Source of the DNA: Diadema setosum
Taxonomy: Eukaryota > Echinodermata > Echinoidea > Diadematoida > Diadematidae
DNA length: 64,000 bases
Direction: 5' to 3'
Assembly (NCBI RefSeq): GCF_964275005.1
Contig: NC_092700.1
Span: 17,579,649-17,643,648, forward strand
Under the pieces are notes generated by a model. That model was not told the origin of the DNA and did not search any database. It saw nothing but the letters and a program-made list of their open reading frames with translations. Shown here piece after piece: positions 11,343 to 22,800 of this stretch (position 1 is its first letter; the number at the start of each line of letters is the position of its first letter). A program made the position numbers and the translations under genes.

Positions 11343-13609
11343 GGGGCCTGTTTCACAAAGGTCGCACTTAGTAAGTCAGACTTAGCGCTAGTCAAACTTA
11401 GTCTAAGTGCGACTTTTTAAGTCTGTTTCACAAAGTCAATCTTAGGTTAAGACTGACTTATTCGATTTGAATAATAATGTACGAGCCAAAAATATGCAAA
11501 TTAGCCATTTGTTGTCTGCTGATGATTTTTGAGTAATTTCTGGAAGGGAAATTGCTTTGATTTTCTGCAAGTACGATTCATATGACATTACTGTATCATT
11601 CGTTATTCACAGTGCTCATTTACTGACTCATGTTATTTCTCTTTTGTACATGAATAGCCGCTCGTTTGATGATTATTTTGATGTAACAGATGTTTTGTGC
11701 ATGAGGCCTCTTTAATCCAGTCCCACATGTATTGGACTGTGTGAAAGTTAGGATGAATGGGGTTGCTCGCGCAGCTCGCAGCAGCTAGCTGGCACTGATG
11801 ATATGATCTCTGCATTCTAAATTCTGTACAACCATTCACATTGCACAATTGGTAACTGTGGACCTTGGTAGAAGAGGATTCTGGCTAGCCTCTTCTTGCA
11901 CACGAGGAGAAGTTTTCTTTTCCAGCTAGCTAGGGTTGGTCATAACTACAGAAGTGAGTGTAGCTTAATCTGTTAGTCATTAGGTAGGTCCTTGAAATTA
12001 AATGTAATTTGAGCAAGAGATGATTCATCGAAAAGTTAGGAAGGGACTGAATATTATGAACTCTGTGTGTGTTGTACCGATACTTGTATTGAAATTTGTA
12101 GAGTCTGCTCATTTCATGTCATTACGACATGTCATTAGACAGTGTCTACATTAGCCCGACCAGACGCTGTTAATACGATGTGCGAATAACTGGGCTGTGT
12201 ATAGTTATGTATGCATAAAAGTTCTAGTTTTAGTATGGGATGGCTATGCCTAACAGTAATAGTGTAGAGTCTGTGCATTGTGATATTAATCAAGATAGGG
12301 GCACAGTGCCACATCTTCATGATTTTGAAGAAAACAAAGTGCATGATTGCCCTAGACTGCATGTGTAAGGTTAGTTAGAACCATAATAAATCATGGCTAT
12401 GGCTATCAATTGGTCGAATTTTAAAGTCCAATTGCTGGGCCCTGAGTTGAATTGGAAAGTAATTGATGACTTTATGCATTTTCGGATTTTGGAATGTGTT
12501 TGAGAACTGCATCAATCAAGTTTAGGCATAGAAACTACTAGACCTCTAACGTTTTCCGTGTATACGTTTAATACTGTGTCTGTAGCCTTTGATGCGAGGC
12601 AAAGGTGACTGTCTATTGGCTAACCGTTTCCTCTAACTGACACAAAATGCTGGGGGGGGGGGGAGGGGGTTGTTATGTCTTATTTTGTTTTGTTTTTTGC
12701 TTCCAGGAAAAAAAAAAAAGCATTCATTAAGATGTTACTGGTACCGTAGAAATGGAACTTGGCTAATTTCATTGGCAGTCATGTGTAGAGGTACTGTAGA
12801 CCAATAAATCTGCCTCTTGTTGGGTAGCCTCTTGTTAATTGTATTTATACGGTCGCTAATGCAGTCGACCGTATTTCAGACTGTACAGATACAATTAGGC
12901 TACCAAACAAGAGACAAATTTATCGGTCTAACCAGTTAGTGTAGATAGACACAGCCCCGTCCTGTACACAAGAGGTATGATATTTCTAACAAGTATAGGT
13001 CTAATTAATTTGTTGGGTTTTTCTAATTTGTTGTGAATGCATGATATTTATAATGGATAGGCATGCATTAATATTCATGGGTAAGCAGCTAAGAAGATAA
13101 CACAGGTAAGAAAGGATTAGTAGAAATATAATTAATTTCCAAAGTCCAGATACATGTAGATTATATAGCTCTTTATGAGCTAAAAAAAAAAAAAAGTTCA
13201 AACTACCAGTACATTTGTAGGTAGGGATCTATTTTTATGACTATTTTTAATTTGGACCATTGTTCAGTGAATAGTGTAGGAGTAGACCCTCTACGAAACT
13301 AGTGATTCTCTAGTTTGTTAAAAATACTTCCATCTCACTCAGGATAAGATAAAGTGGAAGAGATTAATGAATATTAGGAGTTGATTATGCTTTTGAACTT
13401 CCCATTTTGGAATTTAAGTCTGACTTTACGCATGGCTTCAGGCCATGCGTAGAGTTACGCAGGACTTGGTGGGACTTACGCATGACTTAAGCTTTGTGAA
13501 ACAGGATTTAAAGTCCTGCGTAAATTTACGCAGGACTTTGGGATTTACGCAGGGTTTGGGGATTTACGCATGAGTTAAGTCAAACTTAAATCTTTGTGAA
13601 ACACCCCCC
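11343..13609. mobile_element. DNA transposon with GGGGCCTGTTTCACAAAG ends (non-autonomous)
   Basis: The left end reads GGGGCCTGTTTCACAAAG; the right end, read backwards, is GGGGGGTGTTTCACAAAG. Subterminal stretches carry repeated motifs: 'gacttag' and 'agtctaagtgcgact' on the left, 'tttacgcaggact' and 'ttacgcatgac' on the right. The interior (~2 kb) has no long frame. Such ends are common in PIF/Harbinger-type elements, but I could not define the 3-bp duplication that would confirm this. It probably lies in an upstream intron of the minus-strand gene. Confidence 0.6.
12798..12929. repeat. 132-bp hairpin inside the transposon
   Basis: Imperfect inverted repeat. AGACCAATAAATCTGCCTCT at 12798 pairs with the end at 12929 (AGACCGATAAATTTGTCTCT on the other strand), and 'atacggtcg' with 'cgaccgtat' near the centre. 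It may be a small nested MITE or a structural part of the larger element. Confidence 0.6.
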
Positions 13610-13661
13610 AGACCCTGTGTACCCAACCCTCCTCATGACTAATGTATCATGTATGGAGGTG

Positions 13662-14167
13662 TATCCTATTACCGAACGATTTTTGTTTTATTGCTCCAAA
13701 CGGGCAACATTATGCAATAATTCAGCCAAAAATATCCTTATAGATAATTGAAATGCTGATGACTTTAGCTGTAAAGAAAATACTTGAAAAATAAGCCAAC
13801 TTCTAGAAAAAATCCGTATTTCAAATAACCCTTCCACAAAAGTTGTCTCTTTTTACCGACGCAAATCGTATTGTATTACCGAACGTGCGCCCTCTGTATG
13901 GGGAAAATTATACATTGTATTTTCGGTCAATGTTTATTAACGCAGGACAACGAATATCGAAATCTTAGCAATTATTACGTAAATTTGATGTAAATTGCGT
14001 TTTGTTTTGTTTTTTGATGCAGTTTAGCAATTTTCGGCACTGGCTTCCCCTGTGGCTGTGAGAAAACAGCGCGTAGTGCAATGAATGCGTATTCAAGTTG
14101 TTGTACGCGCTCCATTGACAAAGTACGCGTTCGGTAATAGGATACCGTTCGGTAACATAATAGGATA
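13662..14167. mobile_element. MITE-like segment with TATCCTATTACCGAACG ends
   Basis: TATCCTATTACCGAACG at 13662-13678 is mirrored by its reverse complement at 14128-14144. A second, slightly longer inverted copy follows at 14146-14167. A partial direct copy ('gtattaccgaacgtgc') lies near 13872. The interior is AT-rich with no coding evidence. The doubled right end may mark two overlapping insertions. Confidence 0.5.
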
Positions 14168-14542
14168 CCTGACTATACTTGACCAGAAGATTATGGTAAT
14201 ATATTTGAGCTCTGATACCTAGTAGAAAGTTACAAAATAAGTCAAAATGCCTTGCAAAAATGTCGCGAAACACGCCGCGCCAAAATCTCCTGTCAGATTT
14301 AGAATGGATTTCAGGTGGCAGATTAAGGGAGATTTTCAAACGCGGTGACCGACAATGCCTCCTTCATTGAAGCGTATGTATAACACACACGCTAATAATA
14401 TGTGGCAGGCTACGGGCGGCGAACTAATTCAGTGCCGATATTGGTTCGCCAGCGCGGACGTGCACAAGAATTACACACAAGTGGCGACCATACGGTAATA
14501 GACGCGCTAAATTATGAACGCTCCCTTACACGTATATCCAAA

Positions 14543-15484
14543 ATGGAACGGTTTTCTTCCATGTCTTCTGGTTCTAGTGATGACTCCCAGCGTGTTCGTT
14601 TTCTTCCGGTGGCCATTCTGCGATTCGGAATCAGCGTTGCCAGGTCCCAACAAAGCAAAATCACCAAAAGGCATGTGAAAAATCACCAAAAGCCATAAAA
14701 AATCACCAAATTCAGAAACGCTGGGTCAGGCTTCAATTTAAAAGACAAAATGATGTCAATAAACCTTCATCAAACACTCTGCTCTACACAGCTCTGCGCT
14801 AGTCTCGGTGCAATTTACGGCGCGCGCGCCGTAGTCAAACACTAAATGCAAAATGTGCACGATGTGCATGGATGAATATCTGTGTGTGGTCAGTGGTGCT
14901 GAGTGACAAAAAAGGGGCACATGTTCTGTTTCTACGGGAAATAAGGGGAAAACTTTGGGCAAAATGCATTTTCGTTTTCTTTGGTGTGATTATTTTCCAT
15001 TGGTCTAAAAAATCACCAAAAAATTACCAAAAATCACCAAATTTTGATTTGGTTACCAGGCTAAAAATTTGTCACCAAACAACTTCAGAAATCACCAAAT
15101 TTTACCCTTTTTGGTTACCGAAATCACCATCTGGCAACACTGTTCGGAATCCCATTCACACGCGTACAATTTGAGGATCAAGTGCGCTATTTACAGATCG
15201 CCCAACGTCTCCGGTTTAATTGTCCTTTAGCATGTGGGACATACCACCGAACTAAAACATACATGTCATCAAATAGATGTCCGTCCCGTCATGCCCGTTC
15301 GTCCGTCTGTGTGTCCACTCCGTCAATGAAAAATGTTCTGGATGTATTCGGCCCCCCCCCCCCCTTGTATCCGCCAGTGCTATATCTGACAGTGCTTGAT
15401 GCGGGGTTCAAACCTGCTGCACAGAACTTGAAATTAAGAATAAACGTCTCTCAGGATGTCATTTCCTTGCCAATTTTGACGTGA
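14543..15484 (+). pseudogene. Candidate ORF split by a hAT insertion
   Basis: An ATG in good context (aaaATGG, 14543) opens a frame with a Ser-rich start (MERFSSMSSGSSDDSQRVRF), interrupted at 14631 by the 511-bp hAT element. Leaving out the element and one 8-bp duplication, the frame resumes at 15151 with no shift and stops at 15484 (about 140 codons). The later part (from about 15290) has 'ccgttcgtccgtctgtgtgt'-like low-complexity sequence and may be intron or non-coding. I recognise no domain. It could also be a chance frame. Confidence 0.3.
14632..15142. mobile_element. Non-autonomous hAT element (511 bp)
   Basis: Ends are CAGCGTTGCCAG and, read backwards, CAGTGTTGCCAG. It is flanked by a perfect 8-bp direct repeat, TTCGGAAT, at 14624-14631 and 15143-15150. 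An 8-bp duplication plus CAG..TTGCCA ends is the hAT signature. About eight copies of 'aatcaccaaa', all on one strand, lie near both ends and may be subterminal transposase-binding repeats. No transposase frame. The perfect duplication suggests fairly recent insertion. Confidence 0.85.
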
Positions 15485-16230
15485 CGCGGGCTTCAAAGGC
15501 TTCTACATAGAATTTGCAAATTCTATGTTATGCAAATTTATTCAAAATTAACAAAACTGCTACATCTCTGTCATTTTTTGGTCATTTTTATTAGTACATG
15601 TATGTTTGTTTTATCTGATATGGCCCCGGTTTGGTACAAGCTTCAAAACATCTACCCGGAACATCTACACAGAATTTTGAAATTCATGTTATGCAAATTA
15701 ATGCAAATTTATTCCGAATCAACGAAAATGCTTCATTTCTGTAATTTTGGGGTCAATTTTCTTCACGTATGTTTGTTTTATCTCATGACATGGCTCGATC
15801 GCTTGGTGCTAGTCGTCAAAACCGTACCCGGGACTTCTACACAGAATTTTGATATTCATTAATAATGCTAATTTATGCAAATTTATTCCAAATCAATGAA
15901 AATTGCTACTTAAATTTGTCATTTCTTCGACGATTTTGATTCAGTTTATTAAAGTTATCTGATAGGCCCTTGAGTGGGCTTCAAAACTTTTGCACAGAAC
16001 TTTGAAAATACTTAAGTATGCAAATGACGGTATGCAAATTATTTCTTTTTTCATTTGACAAATCAATGATATATTATGCTATTTCTCTGTCATTTTCTTG
16101 CCAATTTTGATTTGGTTTATTTCATAAAAGTGGTAGGACGTGGAGTAGGCGTCAATAGCTTTTACTTACCGAAATGGGAAATTTGTAAATTTGCAAATTT
16201 ATGTCAATGTATTCAAAATCAACGAAATGT
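15390..16230. repeat. Degenerate ~165-bp tandem repeat
   Basis: The landmark 'ctacacagaattttg' or variants recurs at about 15418, 15502, 15666, 15837 and 15992. It is followed each time by 'atgcaaatttattc', 'atcaacgaaa' and 'ctgtcattttt'. Copies are strongly diverged, so this is an old array. Frames through it are not coding. Confidence 0.7.
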
Positions 16231-16267
16231 ATAACTTCTCAGTTACATTATTAGATTTATTTGCTGT

Positions 16268-16396
16268 TCTCATGACATATACTCAATCAGTCTCATGGCA
16301 TATTCTCAATCAGCCTCATGGCATATACTCAATCAGTCTCATGGCATATACTCAACCAGTCTCAAAGCATATACTCTAAAAGTCTCATGGCATATA
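16268..16396. repeat. 23-bp minisatellite, locus 2, left part
   Basis: The same 23-bp unit as at 1-1640, in the same orientation; about 5-6 units before the MITE at 16397. Confidence 0.95.
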
Positions 16397-16582
16397 CAGT
16401 GGACTCCCGTTATAACGAAGTCCTCGGGACCGGCAATTTTCTTTCGTTATATCGAAATTTCGTTATAACCGAATGAATAAACAATGAAAATACATAGAGT
16501 TTACAATGTTGCGGCCCTAAATTTTACTTCGTTGTAACCGGAATTTCGTTATAACCGTGTTCGCTATAACGGGAGTGCACTG
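16397..16582. mobile_element. pogo-like MITE (186 bp) in the minisatellite
   Basis: Ends are CAGTGGACTCCCGTTATAAC and, read backwards, CAGTGCACTCCCGTTATAGC. TA flanks it at 16395-16396 and 16583-16584. Internal 'ttcgttata' motifs are repeated in both orientations. It belongs to the same broad end type as the element at 420-1355, but the sequence differs enough to be a separate subfamily. Confidence 0.85.
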
Positions 16583-16815
16583 TACTCAATCGGTCTCATG
16601 GCATATACTCAACCGGTCTCATGGCATATACTCAATCGGTCTCATGGCATATACTCAACCGGTCTCATGGCATATACTCTAGAAGTCTCATGGCATATAC
16701 TCAATCGGTCTCATGGCATATACTCAACTAGTCTCATGGCATATACTTAACCGGTTTCATGGCATATACTCAACCGGTCTCATGGCATATACGCTAGTAG
16801 CCTCATGGCATATAC
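16583..16815. repeat. 23-bp minisatellite, locus 2, right part
   Basis: About 10 units continuing after the MITE, ending at the 'gctagtagcc' variant near 16800. A 105-bp unique spacer then separates it from inverted copies. Confidence 0.95.
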
Positions 16816-16922
16816 TTTTTTGTTGCGGGGGTTTTATCACTGTTTATGGGCAATGGGCATTTAAAACACTTTTCACCAATAAAACTTACCTGATTCGAAT
16901 CCAGTCTTTACCGCATCTAAAT

Positions 16923-17058
16923 CTACTAGCGTATATGCCATGAGACTGGTTAAGTATATGCCATGAGACTGATTGAGTATATGCCATGAGGCTACTAGCG
17001 TATATGCCATGAGACTGGTTGAGTATATGCCATGAGACTGATTGAGTATATGCCATGA
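16923..17058. repeat. Inverted 23-bp minisatellite units
   Basis: About six units of the same minisatellite in reverse orientation (tatgccatgagactg..). The first carries the rare 'ctactagcg' variant that mirrors the last unit of the forward array, so the two arrays form a large inverted repeat around the spacer 16816-16922. Confidence 0.95.
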
Positions 17059-17439
17059 TACACAGATATACAAATATACAAAAATATTACACTAAGCGTT
17101 GTGGTTGTATTTAATTTACCGCTAATGTAACAATTACTATGATGTTACATGCGTTTACTGCGTGTTGATCACAAGACAATATAGCAATGATATACTATAA
17201 TGGTGTATGTCCCCGTCAAGATTTGGATTGAAATAAGGTCAGAAATTGGGGTAAGGATAGAGGAAGCTGAAGAGTGGGACTTAAGTCAATGTAACCACAA
17301 TATGTAAATAAGGAGAGTCTAATTCATTGTAGATCAATCACTTTAAAGTTAAATAGTGAAATGTAGAAGTAAAAAAGTCGAGATTGAGATTCAGGTCAGA
17401 ATATGTGGATTTTGAAATTATTTGTTATGTTAGTGTTAA

Positions 17440-18060
17440 TGGCATTTGCGAAATACGTTAATCAAAATTATAATCTATGGTTAAGTTCTAGTTTTCGGCC
17501 AGCATCTAATTAATTTCTGGGAATGAGTATATTTAAGGTTTTAAATACACCTTTATTTTACATTTAGGGATTAACTAGAGTCATAATTATGCATTTTCAA
17601 AGTTATCATTACCGAATGAGATTAAATTTGTAGTTGGTTTCCAGTTTTTCGGCCATCATCTAGTTAATCCTCAGGGTAGGTTACAACTTAAACTTAGAAA
17701 CTGAGGGTTAACAAACTTCTTGGGTATTTTCGACTTTAGGGTCAACTGCTAAGGATCAATGTTCAGCTAAGTTTCAGTTTCGGGTGACAATCTAACTAAT
17801 CTCTAAGGATAAGTGCAAAATGATGTTAAAGTTTAGGGTTAACCTGAACTAACCTTAAAATCAGAAGGGTGAAGATTAATTAACGCCATTGGTGTTTTCA
17901 AAGTCAGGGTTACCTTATAAGGTTGAATTGATAATAAAATTCCAGGTTCTGGCCAGCATCTAGTTATTTTTGGATAAGTGTAACGCCATGTTAGGGTTTA
18001 CGGTTAACTTGAAACCTAATCTTAAACTCATAAACTTTTGGGTTCACCAACTTCTAACCC
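17440..18060. repeat. Degenerate ~150-bp tandem repeat
   Basis: A 'ggccagcatctagttaat' landmark recurs at about 17497, 17651, 17782 (diverged) and 17951, each followed by 'ggataagtgtaa..' and 'agggttaac..' segments. Spacings of 131-169 bp show strong decay. The 'tagggtt' pieces are part of this repeat and are not telomeric. Confidence 0.5.
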
Positions 18061-18863
18061 TAAGCATGCGCAAGTATCGGGTTTTGTCACGTGGTGCCTG
18101 TAGGCGAACTAGTCCCTATGAGTGTGTTGCATTTTTTACTGAGCACGTTCTGACGAGAGGACTGACTAAAACAATGACATCGCGGGCAACATTTTATTTT
18201 GGATCGTACTATGAATTCCTACATGCAGTAAAGTTTTCATATCACGATTTCATTGGCTCACATTCAGGCAAAAGATTTGCTTGTTATTTCATTGACGTTT
18301 AGAGCTTTCATGGCTGATGACATGCCGGTTGCATTTTGTGTGTACGACACAGTCGATGAATGTCATCAGGGTGTCATACACAGTTTTCAAAGTGGGTTTG
18401 ACTACATGGACGATGATCATGGGGTTGCCAACCATAGCGTTGTTCAACTTCCATGACCTCGTCGGCCTCATGTATTTTAACCTGCAACAAGGTCTCATGT
18501 ACCCGGTGTACAGGATCGTTTAGAAATGTATATATTCTTTTTTTTTAGTTTGTATTGTACGTAATTGGCGTGTGATTAGCCGTGATGATTAAAAATTGAT
18601 TATGCCTTACCAAATCAGGTATGGGCTGAAAACCAAACAAAAAACAGGTCCCTAAGAAACCCCATTTCAGACCCAAATGAATGGGTTGTGAATGTCCCTC
18701 TCCAAACTTTCTGTTGACTGTCTTTTTTTCTGTTTTTTTTTTCATTTTCTAGTTATTTTGTTTGTTGCTTTTTTGTTTTCTGTTTTCGTTCGTTTTCTTT
18801 TCTTCCCTAATTTTGTTTTAACGCTTCTGAATTAGAATGCTGATTTTCCCGCCGAATGGACAC
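18061..18863. other. Unassigned flank before the satellite
   Basis: Mixed-composition DNA with overlapping short frames (17970-18523) on both strands and no convincing coding bias, followed by a T-rich stretch at 18538-18830. Nothing recognised. Confidence 0.35.
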
Positions 18864-19044
18864 CACGTGGTGAGATGGATCACGTGGTTTTTAAATAACG
18901 TTTTTATTGGCTGACAATCAGACGTTGCCATACCGACGTCACTATACAAAACGCACGCGCTTCCCGCTGGAGTATACTCGGCTTGTGCATTTCATAGCAT
19001 GATGGCGAACACACCAGTGACTTCGTTTAGTTTTGACACTGTGC
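18864..19044 (+). promoter_or_regulatory. Promoter-like segment abutting the satellite
   Basis: Within ~140 bp there are two CACGTG E-boxes (18864-18869, 18881-18886), an ATTGG inverted CCAAT box (18906-18910) and a GACGTCAC CRE-like site (18935-18942). Overlapping ATGs follow at 18999 and 19002, the second with A at -3 and G at +4. The frame from the ATG runs 21 codons and enters the first satellite monomer, where it stops. One reading is the 5' end of a gene whose body was displaced by the array. It could be chance clustering; no start site or transcript can be seen. Confidence 0.3.
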
Positions 19045-19890
19045 TAATCGATTTCATAAGATGAAAAGTTGTTTCAGGTCCGTAGAATTCATAATTTCAA
19101 GAGCAATGTCATAAGCCGTCATTTTGGTGTACAAAGCCTATGGGGTTGTAACGGGGGAGGGGTCAGAGGCAAAAAAAGCTTTCCGCTTTGAAGATAACTA
19201 AATTGATGTCAAGTTAAACCTATAGAAGTTGTAGTCTGATATCTCCTTAACACATTCTAATCGATTTCATGAGATATAAAGTTGTTTCAGGTCCGTAGAA
19301 TTCATAATTTCAAGAGCAATGTCATAAGCCGTCATTTTGGTGTACGAAGCCTATGGGGTTGTAGCCGGGGAGGGGTCAGAGGCAAAAAAAAAGCGTTCCG
19401 CTTTGAAGATAACTAAATTGATGTCACGATAAACCTATAGAAGTTGTAGTCTGATATCTCTTTCACACATTCTAATCGATTTCATAAGACGAAAAGTTGT
19501 TTCAGGTCCGTAGAATTCATAATTTCAAGGGCAATGTCATAAGCCGTCATTTTCGTGTACAAAGCCTATGGGGTTATAGCCGGTTAGGGGTCAGAGGCAA
19601 AAAAAGCGTTCCGCTTTGAAGATAACTAAATTGATGTCAAGATAAACCTATAGAAGTTGTAGTCTGATATCTCCTTCACACATTCTAATCGATTTCATGA
19701 GATATAAAGTTGTTTCAGGTCCGTAGAATTCATAATTTCAAGAGCAATGTAATAAGCCGTCATTTTGGTGTACAAAGCCTATGGGGTTGTAACGAGGGAA
19801 GGGTCAGAGGCAAAAAAAGCTTTCCACTTTGAAGACAACTAAATTGATGTCAAGTTAAACCTATAGAAGTTGTAGTCTGATATCTCCTTA

Positions 19891-22800
19891 ACATATTCTA
19901 ATCGATTTCATAAGACGAAAAGTTGTTTCAGGTCCGTAGAATTCATAATTTCAAGGGCAATGTCATAAGCCGTCATTTTCGTGTACAAAGCCTATGGGGT
20001 TATAGCCGGGGAGGGGTCAGAGGAAAAAAAAGCGTTCCGCTTTGAAGATAACTAAATTGATGTCAAGATAAACATATAGAAGTTGTAGTCTGATATCTCC
20101 TTCACACATTCTAATCGATTTCATAACATGAAAAGTTGTTTCAGGTCCGTAGAATTCATAATTTCAAGAGCAATGTCATAAGCCGCCATTTTTGTGTACA
20201 ATGCCTATGGGGTTATAGTCGGGGAGGGGACAGAGGCAAAAAAAAAAGCGTTCCGCTTTGAAGATAACTAAATTGATGTCAAGATAAACCTAAAGAAGTT
20301 GTAGTCTGATATCTCCTTCACACATTTTAATCGATATCATAAGACGAAAAGTTGCTTCATGTCCGTAGAATTGATCATTTTTCAAGGGCAATGTCATAAG
20401 CCGTCATTTTGGTGTACAAAGCCTAAGGGGTTGTAACGGGGGAGGGGTCAGAGGCAAAAAAAGCGTTCCGCTTTGAAGATAGCAAAATTGATGTCAAGAT
20501 AAACCTATAGAAATTGTAGTCTGATATCTCCTTCACACATTCTAATCGATTTCATAAGATATAAAGTTGTTTCAGGTCCGTAGAATTCATAATTTCAAGA
20601 GCAATGTCATAAGCCGTCATTTTTGTGTACAAAGCCTAAGGGGTTATAGCCGGGGAGGGGTCAGAGGCAAAAAAAAAGCGTTCCGCTTTGAAGATAACTC
20701 AATTGATGTCAAGATAAACATATAGAAGTTGTAGTCTGATATCTCCTACACACATTCTAATCGATTTCATGAGATGAAAAGTTGTTTCAGGTCCGTAGAA
20801 TTCATAATTTCAAGAGCAATGTAATAAGCCGTCATTTTGGTGTACAAAGCCTATGGGGTTGTAACGAGGGAGGGGTCAGAGGCAAAAAAAGCTCTTCGCT
20901 TTGAAGATAACTAAATTGATGTCAAGTTAAACCTATAGAAGTTGTAGTTTGATATCTCCTTCACACATTCTAATCGATTTCATAAGACGAAAAGTTGTTT
21001 CAGGTCCGTAGATCTGATAATTTCAAGGGCAATGTCATAAGCCGTCATTTTGGCGTACAAAGCCTATGGGGTTGTAACGGGGGAGGGGTCAGAGGAAAAA
21101 AAAGCTTTCCGCTTTGAAGATAACTAAATTGATGTCAAGTTAAACCTATAGAAGTTGTAGTCTGATATCTCCTTCACACATTCTAATCGATTTCATGAGA
21201 TATAAAGTTGTTTCAGGTCCGTAGAATTCATAATTTCAAGAGCAATGTCATAAGCCGTCATTTTGGTGTACAAAGCCTTAGGGTTTGTAACGGGGAAGGG
21301 GTCAGAGGCAGAAAAAGCTTTCCGCTTTGAAGATAACTAAATTGATGTCAAGTTAAACCTATAGAAGTTGTAGTCTGATATCTCCTTCACACATTCTAAT
21401 CAATTTCATAAGATGAAAAGTTGTTTCAGGTCCGTAGAATTCATAATTTCAAGAGCAATGTCATAAGCCGCCATTTTTGTGTACAATGCCTATGGGGTTA
21501 TAGTCGGGGAGGGGACAGAGGCAAAAAAAGAGCGTTCCGCTTTGAAGATAACTAAATTGATGTCAAGATAAACCTAAAGAAGTTGTAGTCTGATATCTCC
21601 TTCACACATTTTAATCGATATCATAAGACGAAAAGTTGCTTCATGTCCGTAGAACTGATCATTTTTCAAGGGCAATGTCATAAGCCGTCATTTTGGTGTA
21701 CAAAGCCTAAGGGGTTGTAACGGGGGAGGGGTCAGAGGCAAAAAAAGCGTTCCGCTTTGAAGATAACAAAATTGATGTCAAGATAAACCTCTAGAAATTG
21801 TAGTCTGATATCTCCTTCACACATTCTAATCGATTTCATAAGATATAAAGTTGTTTCAGGTCCGTAGAATTCATAATTTCAAGAGCAATGTCATAAGCCG
21901 TCATTTTTGTGTACAAAGCCTAAGGGGTTATAGCCGGGGAGGGGTCAGAGGCAAAAAAAAAGCGTTCCGCTTTGAAGATAACTAAATTGATGTCAAGATA
22001 AACCTATAGAAGTTGTAGTCTGATATCTCCTTCACACATTCTAATCGATTTCATGAGATATAAAGTTGTTTCAGGTCCGTAGAATTCATAATTTCAAGAG
22101 CAATGTAATAAGCCGTCATTTTGGTGTACAAAGCCTATGGGGTTGTAACGAGGGAAGGGTCAGAGGCAAAAAAAGCTTTCCACTTTGAAGACAACTAAAT
22201 TGATGTCAAGTTAAACCTATAGAAGTTGTAGTCTGATATCTCCTTAACATATTCTAATCGATTTCATAAGACGAAAAGTTGTTTCAGGTCCGTAGAATTC
22301 ATAATTTCAAGGGCAATGTCATAAGCCGTCATTTTCGTGTACAAAGCCTATGGGGTTATAGCCGGGGAGGGGTCAGAGGAAAAAAAAGCGTTCCGCTTTG
22401 AAGATAACTAAATTGATGTCAAGATAAACATATAGAAGTTGTAGTCTGATATCTCCTTCACACATTCTAATCGATTTCATAACATGAAAAGTTGTTTCAG
22501 GTCCGTAGAATTCATAATTTCAAGAGCAATGTCATAAGCCGCCATTTTTGTGTACAATGCCTATGGGGTTATAGTCGGGGAGGGGACAGAGGCAAAAAAA
22601 AAGCGTTCCGCTTTGAAGATAACTAAATTGATGTCAAGATAAACCTAAAGAAGTTGTAGTCTGATATCTCCTTCACACATTTTAATCGATATCATAAGAC
22701 GAAAAGTTGCTTCATGTCCGTAGAATTGATCATTTTTCAAGGGCAATGTCATAAGCCGTCATTTTGGTGTACAAAGCCTAAGGGGTTGTAACGGGGGAGG

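Noticed and set aside
13965-14339. 124-codon minus-strand frame
   Set aside because: It overlaps a MITE-like segment (13662-14167), has low-complexity composition and no supporting splice or start context.
17820-18010. 'tagggtt' pieces as telomere repeats
   Set aside because: They are isolated, in a degenerate ~150-bp repeat, never in tandem.
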